Shown: positions 35,224-48,500 of the stretch, piece by piece
How the letters are laid out: each line of letters starts with the position of its first letter
How positions within the stretch are numbered: the stretch's first letter is position 1
Origin: Ceriagrion tenellum
Lineage: Eukaryota; Arthropoda; Insecta; Odonata; Coenagrionidae
DNA: 64,000 nucleotides
Direction: 5' to 3'
Assembly: GCA_963169105.1 (NCBI GenBank)
Contig: OY720636.1
Span: 118,748,188-118,812,187 of the forward strand
The notes under the pieces: model-generated
Told to the model about the DNA's origin: nothing
Databases searched by the model: none
What the model saw: only the letters and a program-made list of their open reading frames with translations
Program-made: the position numbers and the translations under genes

Positions 35224-37159
35224 TGGTAGAATCATCTCCAAATTCATGGGAGGGAATGAATTGACTGGTAAAATCGATGGTAATTCATGTTGGTAGTAAT
35301 TAAGAGATCTCTCCTTTCTTTATTTGAGAGAGATAGAGATCAATATTGAAACAGGAACATACCCGAATATCCAATGCGCATTAGTATTTATTAAATTTGA
35401 AATCCAATTTCCATTTTGCACTCGATATCCTCGAATAACATTAGCGCCCGCACCTTCTACATAGTGCGACAGCCTTTCAAAAGCGTCGTGTTTGATTCAA
35501 TGGTCAAATCATTCTAATCTTCTCTCCTTTCATTATACTAATGATGCCTATAGACGGTAGGTGGAGGACCACTGTGGAATGGGGTATCTGCAATAACGTG
35601 ACTCGGTTCTCTATTAGAATCTTGACTTTTCTCAAGCTCTTCCTCATGCATTCTGGCTCCACAATTTTAATCCCATAAATCTTATTAATCGGATCTTTTA
35701 CGTTATCCCCTAAGTCGTGTGATCTCACAACTCATTGAAAACGTTCAACCTTCGTCTCTCAATAAGCATGGCAATTTGTGACTTCGACATAAAAAATAAC
35801 AAAAATGTGCAAAATTTTAATTATTGTAAGCGTGCGCGTACGGACACCACTCGTCGGCTCCCAGTATTAGTTACTCGGCGAGTTATTCTACTCACCGGAT
35901 GCAAGAGTCACGTTAAGAATTGGCTCTCTGCTCTCTCCGTGGGAAATTGCGGTGGTAAGGAATGAACAGCGGCGGTTGTCTGCCAATGCGATTTGACTCT
36001 GGGAGTCACGAGGGGAGGCGAGTGTGTCCCGCGGCGCAAGCAGGTTGGAGGCTCGGAAAGTCTCGCGTGGTATTGCACTGAGTGCGGACGTAAGGAGTCC
36101 TAATGTATTCGAGGGGAATAAATCGTTTAAAAACCGAACTCCCGACTTGTTCCCTTGCCGTGTCTTCCCCGAACCATTCCCGACTACGCCTTATGACTTA
36201 CAGTATTTCAAAAATTGTGGTTTCAGTTAAATCATACCCAAGTTGCATATTTGAACCGCAAGATTTCATTCAAGAGTTCACGCAGATAGACCATACATAT
36301 TACTGTTCACTTATTAAATAAATAATCCTATATTTACTCATTGTCAGCTATAAGCGATTATTCACATACTCTTGACGGTGAAGGGAACCGCATATTTAGC
36401 CATATGCAGCCATTCACTTAATGTATTACAGTCCATTAGCATTTAAATTAAAATAAAAAACTTGGTGCCTTAATATGCTTAGGGGTAAAAATCGAATTTT
36501 ATAACCAACATCTTTCATCTAACGTTTTTATGCTCAATAAGAAGAACATTTTTCAAAAACGATAGTTTCTTCCATAAAAATTCAATTTTTTCAAATGTGT
36601 TTCAAGGTAATCACAGAAGTAAAAGGAATACGACAGTCTATCGCAGATACATAGATTGCGCTTTTTTACCAGTAAAATGAATGGAAAAAATAATATTTTG
36701 ATTCTTAAAAATCCATCCCTCTCCACTAATTACCAGTGAGAGCCGTTTCTCGTCATCCAATTTCCATTCCTATTCAACGCTCCTTAACATCGCAACTCGG
36801 CCTTCCAGGAAAATCTACATTAACATTCTACTTATTATTCTTCAGACCTGAGTCTCGCTCTTCCTTTATGATTTGACTCCCATTTGAATATTTTCGCTGC
36901 CATTGGTATCATTTCAACATTATCATTTCCTTTAACATTTTGCTCTTTCCGGTAATCAATTTTCTTCCACTTTCCTGCCTTAGGCTGCTCGTCCGTTACC
37001 ACCAATGAATTAGTTTAATTCATTCGCGCCTCAAGTGAGGTCTGTGGTCCAGGCAATATATTTCAACCGATTCGAGCCCAGAGAGATACGGTTTGTAAAG
37101 AAGCTGCTAAAAGGTAGAGAGCATACATTCTAATATGAATGATATATTTTATTCGATTG
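35224..37159. other. no recognisable gene; one CpG-rich pocket
   Basis: The stretch 35820-36130 is richer in G+C and CpG than its surroundings and has short open frames on the plus strand (36024-36230). It could be an old promoter or exon, but I see no start context, splice pair or known protein. The rest is AT-rich. Confidence 0.4.
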
Positions 37160-37465
37160 GATTGGATATATGGGGAGGCGAACGACAGCTAAGGTCATTT
37201 GCGCCATAGGCGATAGGTACGGGAAGATAGGTGGATAGAAACCTGCCGTCGGTATTTGCAGGCTCTTAACGAAAGACGCCAAGGGGACCACGGTTTAACG
37301 TCTCATCCGTATGATGGAGTACTGCACTTGAAATGCCCTCTACAAGACACTCAAGTAGGGATCGGGTTTCCTATGAAAAACTTCTTCCTCTGCATGGATT
37401 TGAACCCTGGCCGCCCGTACGGTTAGCCAGTACTCCACCCACCACACCAACCCGACCATCGATTC
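37160..37465 (-). repeat. tRNA-derived SINE
   Basis: On the minus strand the element begins near 37465 with a tRNA-like head. An A-box-like GTTGGTGTGGTGGGTGG is followed about 35 bases on by the B box GGTTCAAATCC (about 37399-37409). The body includes GGATGAGACGTTAAACCG-like bases (about 37290-37312) and GGTCCCCTTGGCG. It ends in GGCGCAAATGACCTTAGC, then GTCGTTCGCC, an arrangement I have seen in widespread animal SINE-like repeats. ATATCAT occurs just outside both ends and may be the target-site duplication. Confidence 0.65.
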
Positions 37466-40117
37466 ATGGTATGATATGCAATCTAGTTCTGCAAAATGAG
37501 CTCAGGTTCTTTGCTGATTTCATATTTGTAGACAGTGGAAGTTTTATGCCTAGCACCATATTTGATTATGCATATGTATGATTGAAAATGATTTGACTTA
37601 TTATTATTGGGCATATAATCAATGATTATTGATTAAGCAACTTGTACGTAGAGCTAAGAAAATTCTGGATTCATGCGAATAAATACAGGCAGCTACCGCA
37701 ATGATTATGCAATAATACCCTGTAGTTTCTCCCCCAAATGAAAATAATCCTGCCTTGTTAACTACATGAAACGTTTTATTTGTTTTGATCACATTTCATA
37801 CATGTACAATTCAATATAAGAAACAAAATTCCATCCAAGTGTGGCAAAGTAAGAACTCCTTCAATCATTATGAAAGCCTTTATGCCAAATTCTTTCTCTG
37901 GGATGGCTACGTAGTGTGTTATAGGCAGAAGCCCCTTTTTAGTTGACAAATATAAAGGATACGTGTGTTTCCCTTGGGCAAAAAATCACGGGGCTAATTA
38001 AAATATGGAAAAAATTCTGCCTACTAAATTCCAAACATGTAACAAAAAAGTAAATTCCTGGATCATATGGCAGTATATAGTTAAAATGAAGCAATAATTG
38101 GTGCATCATTCAAGCGTAAAATATTGGATGAGGCAAGTTTAACATACTCAGCATGAATTGCTTAAATCACAATGAATCACTGCAGCAGTTTGAGAGAGTC
38201 CGAAATTGTAAAACGCCACTCTGAATGTCTAAGATACTCTAAACAAGCAAAGAAATAGAATATTAAAAAGAAGGATATTTTCTATTGTTTGTGAGGTCTG
38301 TGAATTTGATGAATGAAATTAATTTTTTTTACTATGCATTCCAAGCATTTATTATTTAGACAACCCACGAAACTGTAATTCTCCTCGCTCGTTCCATGAT
38401 CTCTATACGCGATTTCAAGCTATTTATTTTATAGATATGCATTAATGCAAGTCAAATCGGGATAAACTGTTGAAATTTATAGGAAAAGGAGGAAAATCAA
38501 ATGATATATAGGAAATCAAATGAATAATAGGAAAAGAAGGGAAATCAAATATCTTGCTTTATTTTGAAACATCAAAAGCAGTGATGTTTTCAGCACATGA
38601 AACATATTTCTACGTATTACTCATACATTCTTTCCCGACTCATCTCATCATCCAAAAGTCTTACATAGTGGAAACAAATCATTGAAATTTTACGATCTAT
38701 AAGGGTCCCAGGCAAGGTTTTCGTCCTTCTCCAATTCGGTGAACTTAGTCTCTCATTGCCTGAGTAAATATTGGAAGTCAAATATTTCCTATTAAGCTTT
38801 CAACACGGAGTTCAAAACGAAGCAAACACATGCCTATAGCGATTGGGATATTTAAGCCCCTGAAACCATATTCGATTCCAATGTAAGCATTCATAAAGCT
38901 CTCCCTCACTTCACCTCGCTCGAAGATTTTCCAAATAATATCTATGCAATGTCTTAACGGTCTACCGTCTTTGAAAGCTTTTCACCAACTGAAGCATTCG
39001 GAATGATGCCGTGCATGTTCAACTTAGGCAATGTCAGATTTTCCTTCAGTTAATTCCAAAAGCCGAGCGAGGGCACTGGGGTAATGATGCGGAAATGTTA
39101 AAACAAACCGCGTGTATGACATCCCCTTCAACGAGTTTATTAGTAAATAGATAGTTTTCCCCATGATCCAGAATTGAATTAGAGTCTTTCAAATATCCTC
39201 TTACTTTGCATTCTTCAATAAGGCTGGGTGTTATATACTTTCTCAAGGCTAATTACAAGCAAAAACAAAAAAAATCTGGAAAACGTAGACCAGTAGATAT
39301 TTAAGCAACATAAAAAGCTTATAATAACAATTAATGCACTTTGTAATAAGAATATATAAAATTATTTATTTCTGTGATCCTTAAAACAGGGAAACTGACA
39401 ATTTACAATGGGTTTTTCAGTAAATTCCAAAAGACGAGCGCTAATACCTATGTCCATCTATGAAAAATCCACAGTCAAGACTCCAACACGCTACCCTCTG
39501 ATATGTGGGCATAGACAACCCCATCACCACCGGGGCCAATATTTGTGACGCTTACCACTCTCCATATTGTCACCTAACCACCGATGCTTCGAGATGACCT
39601 CCATTATGGCCAGTTTGCCGATGGTGATGCAAAGCACTCTCAGCAGCCCGACTAGACTTAGGCGCTGAAATTGTGTTAACACGACTAGCACACGTATTCC
39701 ACTAACACTAGGCAAGGGCCTTCCATCGCTATGTAGATGAACTGAACCAAGGCTTCACCTCAAAACCCGACATCATGTCGTAGTGCCCCACTGAGATAAT
39801 TAACAATAACAGCGGGTTACCCTTTACAATGGTCGTAACTTATGTTACTTAGCTTTTGACATAACCCAGCCTTTCTTTAGAATTCTTCTTCCACCAGTGA
39901 GAACGTAATTTCCCGGCCATGGTCTTGAGATTTTAACCATTCATCCGCTATGTTCCACCATAAAGTTCTCCATCTCCAAATAAAAAACTTTCAGATTAAT
40001 GATAGAATAGAGGAAAGTAAAAAAAATTACTAATGGACATGCATGACCTTGACTTGTAAGATCAAGGACTGGGTTTCTCTGATTTCGTCCGCAAAAATAC
40101 AAACTAGATGACCCGAG
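37466..40117. other. no recognisable gene; small repeats
   Basis: AT-rich. At 38485-38550 GGAAATCAAATGA-like units recur three times. A 25-bp direct repeat with two mismatches occurs at 39045-39069 and 39416-39440. The GC-richer stretch 39480-39800 has a 63-codon minus frame I do not recognise. Confidence 0.45.
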
Positions 40118-40251
40118 CGAATATTTCGCACAGTATGCAGCTTCTTTCTGTTTCTTCTTTCTTTCTTCCTGTTCTTCTACCTGTCGAATATTTCGCACAG
40201 TATGCAGCTTCTTCCCGTTTTTTCCTTCTTTATTCCCGTTCTTTTACCTGT
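40118..40251. repeat. 67-bp tandem duplication (two copies)
   Basis: Units 40118-40184 and 40185-40251 both start CGAATATTTCGCACAGTATG and end ACCTGT. The first 29 bases are identical, and the C/T-rich second half differs at several positions. The minus-strand frame across it (39941-40198) is a by-product. Confidence 0.9.
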
Positions 40252-42444
40252 TTGTTTTACCATGGACAATTATATGTTATTTATGTTTGTGTTAGAGATA
40301 TATAACGTAAACAGTAAACGGTCACACTGATTGCATGTAGAATGTAAACAATCTAATTAAACGATGTCTAAATAGATGGCACCTTCTACAGTCTTTTAGG
40401 CACGTAACCATTGCCAAAATATTAGTTGATTATATTGTCAGCAGATGGCGTTGTATCGTTGTTTAACAAAAGTTTAATTTTTAACAATTTGTCTAATTTT
40501 CATCAATATCGGGGAACATAAGTTTTAAAACGATGTTTGAATCATTAATTTTGATGAATAATTATGGGAGTTATGGCTTGCGACAAAAAAACACCTTTGA
40601 GAAATAATATACACCGATGATGTGTGGAGTCGATATACCTCGAGCGAGTAATCGACATGGAAAAATCGAAACTTTTAAGTCAAATTAATGGGTAAATAGT
40701 GAAATTTGAGATTGAGATTGTATTTTTCGTCAGAAGCCGGTGATTCAACGTTTAAAATGATACCTCATTTATCACAGTAGGTGCAGTATTAACGGAGCAT
40801 ATACGGAATGACAGAAAAAGACGTTTCTGTAATAATATATATGATATCACAAAAGGTTTTCTCTCTCGGTACCTTTTCGCTGATTTTTATCACTTGAACT
40901 ACCTAAACATTCAATACGAGATCAAAATGAAAAATTAGTACCTCGGGCGTCCTCCATAGAAATATTCATGTTAATTTATGATATATTATACTTATTACGA
41001 ATGTCCAGATAAAAAAGTCAATTAAATAGCGCTACAAGATCCTGCCTACCAAAAAATCTCTAAGATGTCCACAATCGTCGGTCTATAACCTAATACTGTG
41101 CGGAAGGTTTATGCTTTTAACTTGATCGAAAGCAAGTATTTCTCATGAGTAATGTAAAGGCCTCCGCACAAAATAAACCATATGACTTATAACTGTGTTG
41201 TAACTATAGAAAGAAATGATTACTTTGTACACAATTTTAAAAATATAACGATTAGTTTACAATAAAAAATAATTGAAGCCATACTAACTTATTTTAATAA
41301 CTTCTTGGAACTATTGGTATTATTGCAATGTCTTTCAACATAAATGGCATTTTTACACTCACATCTGAGTCTTGAGGGCAAAACTTCAACACAGGGTGTA
41401 TTGATTATCAATCCTCCTAGTCAACACCGCTGAAGTTATGCTGGTAGAAGCGTAAGAATGGGCTTATATAGTTTGAATTTTACGTATCGTGACACGAAAA
41501 ACTGGCCGGGTATATTTTTGGGAGGCGAAAATCCTCAAATTTTAAGAATACACAAAAATAGACGCATGGGGAGAAAATGACTTCCGAAGCTAAGAAATGC
41601 ATTTAAGAAATTTATTCTTCACATACTAGATTGACATTTTAATTACTGACCAAATTTTTCCAAAAGTACGTTCATATCAATTAGCTGAGACAAGACAGTG
41701 TTTCATAGAGAGTTCATCGTGCATAAGCGAATAGTTTCTGCAAAATCACAGCTGAATGCGCTCAAGAACACTACTCTTTAAACTGCGATGAACATATAAC
41801 TCGGGCGGATGAAACGAGGGACTGAAAAGACAGTGGTCACATTTCGGCTCTTAACTTTTTAGAATGAATTGATTACGGAAGCAAATATTTTATTATTGTC
41901 TTAGCTTCGATGAATTATCCAAAATTAATATTAGGAGATGTTACTTTATGGTCCTGTGTAGCTAACCAGTAGAAAACTGATAATGATTGTGTAAGTTGAA
42001 ACATTGGTCGAAAAAAGTAAAAAAAAAAGATTTTTTCAATTGTTCGAGGACAATAAAAATTTATTTTTTTCTAACACTATTTAATTTATATTGAAGAAGC
42101 GAGAACTCAACTACACTAACTTCTTCTTAAACGGCAAATATCGTGACAACAAATTAGGTTACACATAACCATTAGCATAGGTATGGTTCTAGGAAAGGTT
42201 TTGCCCAAGGAATCACAGTGGAACGGCATATTAGTCAAGAAACAAGGACGCTTCCAGAGCTTGAATTTACGTACTTGAGTGACTCACATTTTTTCATAAA
42301 TGCGCACTCATTAGCGGTGTAAATCGAAAATAAAACTCTCACGCAGGCCAAAATGTCAACGTTGAGGAGAAATAAACTGAAATAAAAAGCTACCTTGTGA
42401 GGGCACAAGTGAAAGTTGAGTTGCAAAAAAAATATTCATTTCAA
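40252..42444. other. no recognisable feature
   Basis: AT-rich DNA without open frames or repeats of note. Confidence 0.45.
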
Positions 42445-42505
42445 GCCTCGGATGTCAGATCCCAATCCTTCTAGATATCTGCGCTACGGAGCACCATCAC
42501 CAAAA
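42445..42505 (-). repeat. possible tRNA-like SINE head
   Basis: The minus strand reads GGTGCTCCGTAGCGCAGAT and, 20 bases later, GGGATCTGACATCC. The first resembles a tRNA 5' arm plus A box (TAGCGCAG) and the second a poor B box. No clear body or A-tail follows. Weak. Confidence 0.3.
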
Positions 42506-45500
42506 GATACCTAAATACGACGGCATCTACAATTAGAACACGTTAAAAGGAACTTAAAAAAATGGAGAGAGTAAACAAGCCCTTCATAATGAATAGTGGT
42601 GATAGATAATTTTAAACAAACGTCAAGGTAGAGTATGAGCAAATGGAAGAGATCATCGCACAGCAGTCTGATTTTGACGATTTTATTGGCATTAAATCAA
42701 TTGCCTGTTCGATAAAAGATTCCACATTCATTTTAAAATGAAAATACGAAACCATTAGGTTATTATGTGAAATGGTAAACTGTGAGCCTTTATCACTTAT
42801 CGGCTAATCTTTATCAAAATACATTCGATTTAGAAGGCATTTAGTACACCCGTGAATGCCAGCTGAAACTGAAAAGAAATAGGTATACTTCTAACACCTT
42901 CCTCACATGCTAGAAGTTCATCACGTTCATTTTTAAAAGTACATTCAGGGCATTGATCGGCATACTGCAGCCATGAATTGAACCATCCCCAGTGCATACT
43001 TTTCAATTTGAGAGTAAATCCCTTACTCTGACAAATACGCTTATCTTGCCGACTCACATTAAGCTTAAAACAATACGAATCTTTAAATTGGTATCAACCC
43101 TTTTCCTTTACCTGCCTTTAACACTCGTGGTTTAAGAATGTGTTATAAATCCACTTGTTCCTTGTTTTCCTAATTAAAATTATAAAACGCCTGCCTCTTT
43201 GAAATATTTTATCACCCTATGCACACCAACTCTGCCTGATCTACTTCTAATAAATCATAAAAATGCTTGTCTTTTTTTGTCCAAACGTAGTCTTGAGCTA
43301 GAATGACAAGAGAGAATTACGTGCGCAATCCTCATACAAAATACCACAACTCGAGAAAATATGAGGTAACACTGAAGAACTACGGCAGTTGTAGCATGAA
43401 TACATTGTGATAATATTATTAAAATAAGCAGTAATTTAACTTTGAAGGAGAGAGAAAGTAATATCGGGGGATGAAATAAATAAAAGAGATCTTCGCTGCT
43501 GTTCTAAATGCAGAAAGTTAAGTAATTAGATGGCATTTGCAACGTCCGACCAAAAACCGTGAGTGGTTCTAACTCACTCAGCCTCTTCTCGTAACCTCCT
43601 CTTTTCTTTTTTCATTCCTCGCTTTTCTCGTTTCCTTCAGGCGAGACCCACTCATTAGGACCTCAAATGAACTTAAATGGCTGCTGCAAAAAGACAAACA
43701 CGACGGAGCGAGAGACACAAAGAGATGTAAATAGCGTTGCGGATTGAGTGAATTGAAGAAAAAGTCAGATAAACCACATCAATCAGTTCCTGTTCAGCCT
43801 AACTAACCTTCTATTGCTACCATCTCTCTTCCTTAATCATTAAACCATTCTTTCACAGATTTTTTAGTCACATTTCAATTTCATTTTTGCTCTCATTATT
43901 TTACCATTTGAGAGAATCAAATCATTTCATTATTCATCAACAAATACACTTTCTTTGATGGAGATAACAATAGCTTTCAATAATTGGTCATACAATTTTA
44001 TTATGACCAACAAATAAACCACCTTAACCAATTCCAATTAGCCTAAAAAAATCAACATAAAACCAATAATTTGGTAGCTTTGCCTTTGTAAGATTTTTCA
44101 GAACAAAACTCAACAAAGATTATATTGTAAATGCTGTGGCAATTAAGTATATTTTGACGGTTATATACTCTGTACCTCTTTAGTAATTTAAGAGCAATGA
44201 ATTTAAAGAATAATTTCTTATCATTTTTATGAATGAAAAATTGTCATGAAAAAAGCTAAAATTGAAACAGGCGTTTCATCTATGTGGAGCTTTTTTTATA
44301 ATTTAAATCTTTTTATACTCGGCATGCTGTCAATTATGACCCTAAAACAATTAAAAATGGAATTTTTTTTATTAAGTACATTTTTGTGAACCACTGTTCA
44401 TCGTTAAGAATACTTATAGTTTTGGTAGTGAATGGGTTGTAGATTTTTTTATATTGAATAAAATTATACATTAATCGAAAAACATATTTAGTCCATTCAG
44501 TTTCACAAGTGGTCAAATTCTATACCATCCGTCATAAAAATTTCATAAACACCCGTATCAATGAAGTAAAATATTTATCAACATTTGAAAGTAACCCCGC
44601 AGTCACCTACAAAATATGTTTTTGGCAAAGTCCTTATTCTAATCGTCCTATCGATTGGGACTAATTTAAAAAATCGTGGGAATTTGAGGCCCTACAGCTT
44701 CTTGTATAAGACAACAAATTCCTGCGCATCTACCTCACATTACACTCCGTTTCCTCTCTCTAATCTGCTTCATAGTACGATTAGGTATTCGATTTTTCTA
44801 ACTTAAGATATTTCCAGAAAGAAATACTATTGATTGTATGAGATGTTGTGTGAAATCATCCATAACTTGCGATGAAGCCGAGGTAACCCTTACATTACTT
44901 TTTCTTTCGGAGAGACGATAGCTTCACAGCTTTGTTCGCCATTTTAATTTTTCACTTTTCCCATTTTTTTCCCATTATTTCCCCGTCTGAAATACCCCCC
45001 CAGAATCTCTGCAAACAACCTACAGTCTCAAATCTTCTGATCACCCTCTAAAATATGCTCAGGAGTTGACGTTTCTCAAGTAATGTTATGTTTAATGATA
45101 TTGGATATGTTTCACTCAATAGATTAAAAAATAATATTTTTTCCAGAGAACTGAAGTCATTGAAAACATGAGGCACTGTGATAAAGGTATTGCTCAACGA
45201 ATTCAAAAAGCGTACACAATATTTGGCATTTGTTAAAAAAACACATCCTCGCGTAAACACAAATTCACCTAATTTGCATTTTAATCAATTGTGTTTCTTA
45301 ATTAAAAGTGCAAATCAGCACTGATTTTGAAACCTCACTACTATCGTGATAAATATACTCATCCAATTTTAAATTCCTAATATATATATTTTTTTTAATT
45401 GAGGATCAAATATTTAATATTTGTCGGCCCAATATCTTTGACCACATTTCTTGAACATGTCGGGTATAAAAATTTGGCATTTTCAAAATCTCTCAAATTT

Positions 45501-48500
45501 ATGATTAAGATTTTTGCTGCATTGAGTAGTATAAGTTATCAATAAAAATTATAAAATATGCTAACAATTCAATATATTTTCGTATTTATAAGCTCATCGT
45601 TCCAAAGGAACAGATTTGTAGTGGAGGAAATTACATGGAGCAGCATCTTTAAAAAGTATAGTAACTCGTATGCATGAAGAGAAAAAACCGCACTGTTTAT
45701 TATTGAGATCAGTATAGACGTTTAATTTTTGTAAAATTCCATTTAGCTGGACCAAGCTTATTACTCTGGACGAGAAAGTATGTCAAAAAATATTTTTGCC
45801 GCGAGTGTAGCAGCTAAAATTGACATCTGGGATACGAAAAAAATAGATCAAGGAAACAAATGACAAAGGGTTCGATAATATACTTAATGATACAAATGAG
45901 TGGATTCCGACACATGTATGCCATGTGTCCCATAATACTCTCAACATCATTGTTCCTGGCAGGCGAATTGAACTTGCATACTCGGTTCATATATGGTTTC
46001 TCTTGGTTACTACCAATTCAAGTACACTATAGTGCAATAAAAGTTCAATTCAGACCCCTGATACTAAAAATATGCCCGCCATTTTGAGGTTCCACGCATT
46101 TTAATACATTTAAACTCGCCGGAAAATTTATCTACAAAGTACTTCGTAAAGTGGTGTGTGATTCACATTTTATCTGTAGAGTAAGACTCGTGAAATAAAA
46201 TAAGGAAATTTGAATGTTTTAAATCCTATTATCCGACACAGGAATATAAAGAGACAAAAATACTTGTGCACCTAAACAAGATATTCACCGGGTATTTTAT
46301 GCACGACAATCGTTTCAAGCATTAGGAATCGCTATGGATCTTAGAGAAGACATCAATGAGAAAAATTATTTTCCAAACTATGAAAGAGCAGTTTACAAAT
46401 TTAAAATAAGTACAAATGAGGAGATAATTGTTCATTTTATCATCGAAATGACTTCAAAGCGATAATTATTCGCAATCATATATTTTCTGCATTAAGACAT
46501 GTTTAATGCGGCATAGTAAAACGACTGCTCTTTGGAAAGTTGTCTCTCTTCTGAACTTCATCGCTTAAGAGTGAGAGTAATGATTGTGCTATATATTCAT
46601 ACCTTCAACATCTTTGACATGTTCCGCTGGCGCCACATAAAATAAAATAACTTTGCCCAAAGGAGATGACCAATTAAGAACAAATCCAGCTCATTAACTT
46701 CCATAAGGTCTCTGAATTTGGATAACGGCCAGTAAGAATTCCAAGAAGGTTGTGTTTAAACCATTCGAGATAATCCCGATCAAGTAACTTAGATATTACG
46801 TTGTTAAACAACGAATGGTTGGAGATTTAGGAAAGTTTTACCCACTCGGATGGATAAATTACGTGTTCTATATATCGCTTATAGCGCTTCTAAATGCGAC
46901 ATTAAACTACATAAAAAGTTTTGCTGAACAAAAACTTCATTGGGAGGCTGCTTGAGATTTTTAAGAGAGGTTTAAATATTCGGAATCTAGAAATCTTCGT
47001 TATTGTACCACATGACCCTTTAGTTTCGTGATCGAAATTATCCCAAACGGTGCACGCACAACTCCCCAGAAAGAATTAATTTGCGCTTAAAGCATAGAAA
47101 TATTAAAAGCTCGCCTTTCTGTGATACCGTCCTTTCCTTTTGACCCATGGTTGACCAAGAATGGTTCAGTTGAAATCCAATTTCGTTTTTTCTTCATTTC
47201 CAACTTCGCAAATAACCTCTACCAAGTCTATAATGAGATTCCGGTCTATACCATTTAAGCTCATTACCCCATACTTACCTTACGTGAATGAACTCATTAG
47301 AAAAAAGTCTCACACTTGCAAATTTCCTCTTATTAACTAAATGCTCCGTAAATTTCCACCGTTGTACACCTCATTGCCCCGATATTCCATTCACTCCTCC
47401 TTGCCTTTCTTTCGCCATCCTTGCTTCGTTTCATCTTTCTTACGAATAAAAGGAAGGTGCGGCGCCGCGAAGAAGATTAGTTTAATATTTCCTCTTCCTT
47501 CTTCCTGAACAAGAACGGTTCCTTGGTTTGTTACGAGGGTAATATAAGTCCACCCGTGACCTATATTAAGATTAATGGACCTGAAGCAATCTTAATCTAC
47601 TTGCGACTCCTCATGCTTGATTTTCTTTTATTTCCGGCAGGAAATATTTCCCCCTAATAAAGTGGGAAGTTTGCGATGATTGATCACTAAAGTTTACGTT
47701 CTTATGGGCTCATATGTTCACTCAGTTGAATCTGCAACACGTAGTTCGTGAATAAAGTGAAAATTATGATGGGGTGAGCAAAAATTATGAAGCAATGCAA
47801 GTAATTCTTTTAAAATATACGTTTAACATCTAAAACAATAATTTTCTTACACTGGGTAACTGTCATAGTACTATGGTTAATGTTGATGCATCCATGATTA
47901 ATCCAAGAGATACATCATACTTTAATTTCACTAATGATCCACAAGGGTTAGCAAATACTTTTCACCTATGGTGACATCAGCATGTTAATAAATAACAGAC
48001 CCAATAAAATAAATTAAATATACTTTCACCACCTAAGTATGAAGAAAAGGAAATTTTTATTACTTTAAACCAAATATTAGGTAAGAATAATTTTTCCGAC
48101 AACTCATGCACTTTTGAAGGTGGAATTTCAGAATAAGGTTGTAAAATACATGACAAAAGATGGTAAACGAGTTGTTATTTCTTAGATACTGGGATTCTAA
48201 AAACTTGAAACCACTTAAACTTAAGAAATATCGGAGTACTCTAGCATCTAAATATCTAGCCTTAGAACAAGGATCGTGAAAGAATGCCAAGAGCTTCAAC
48301 CATGAGATTATACAGCTCTCTATTTTCGATTTTAGGCATTTGGAAGAAGGAGTTTGAATGTATTCCTGTAGTAGTTTGCTGAAGTTTTGGCAAACCAGAA
48401 GCTTAACGTTAAGATAAAGTTTACAGAAGAAGATTAATTCTCCTCCGCTTAATTGGTTTCCGAGAATACCCGAAAACAAAAAGATGACAGGTTAAAAATC

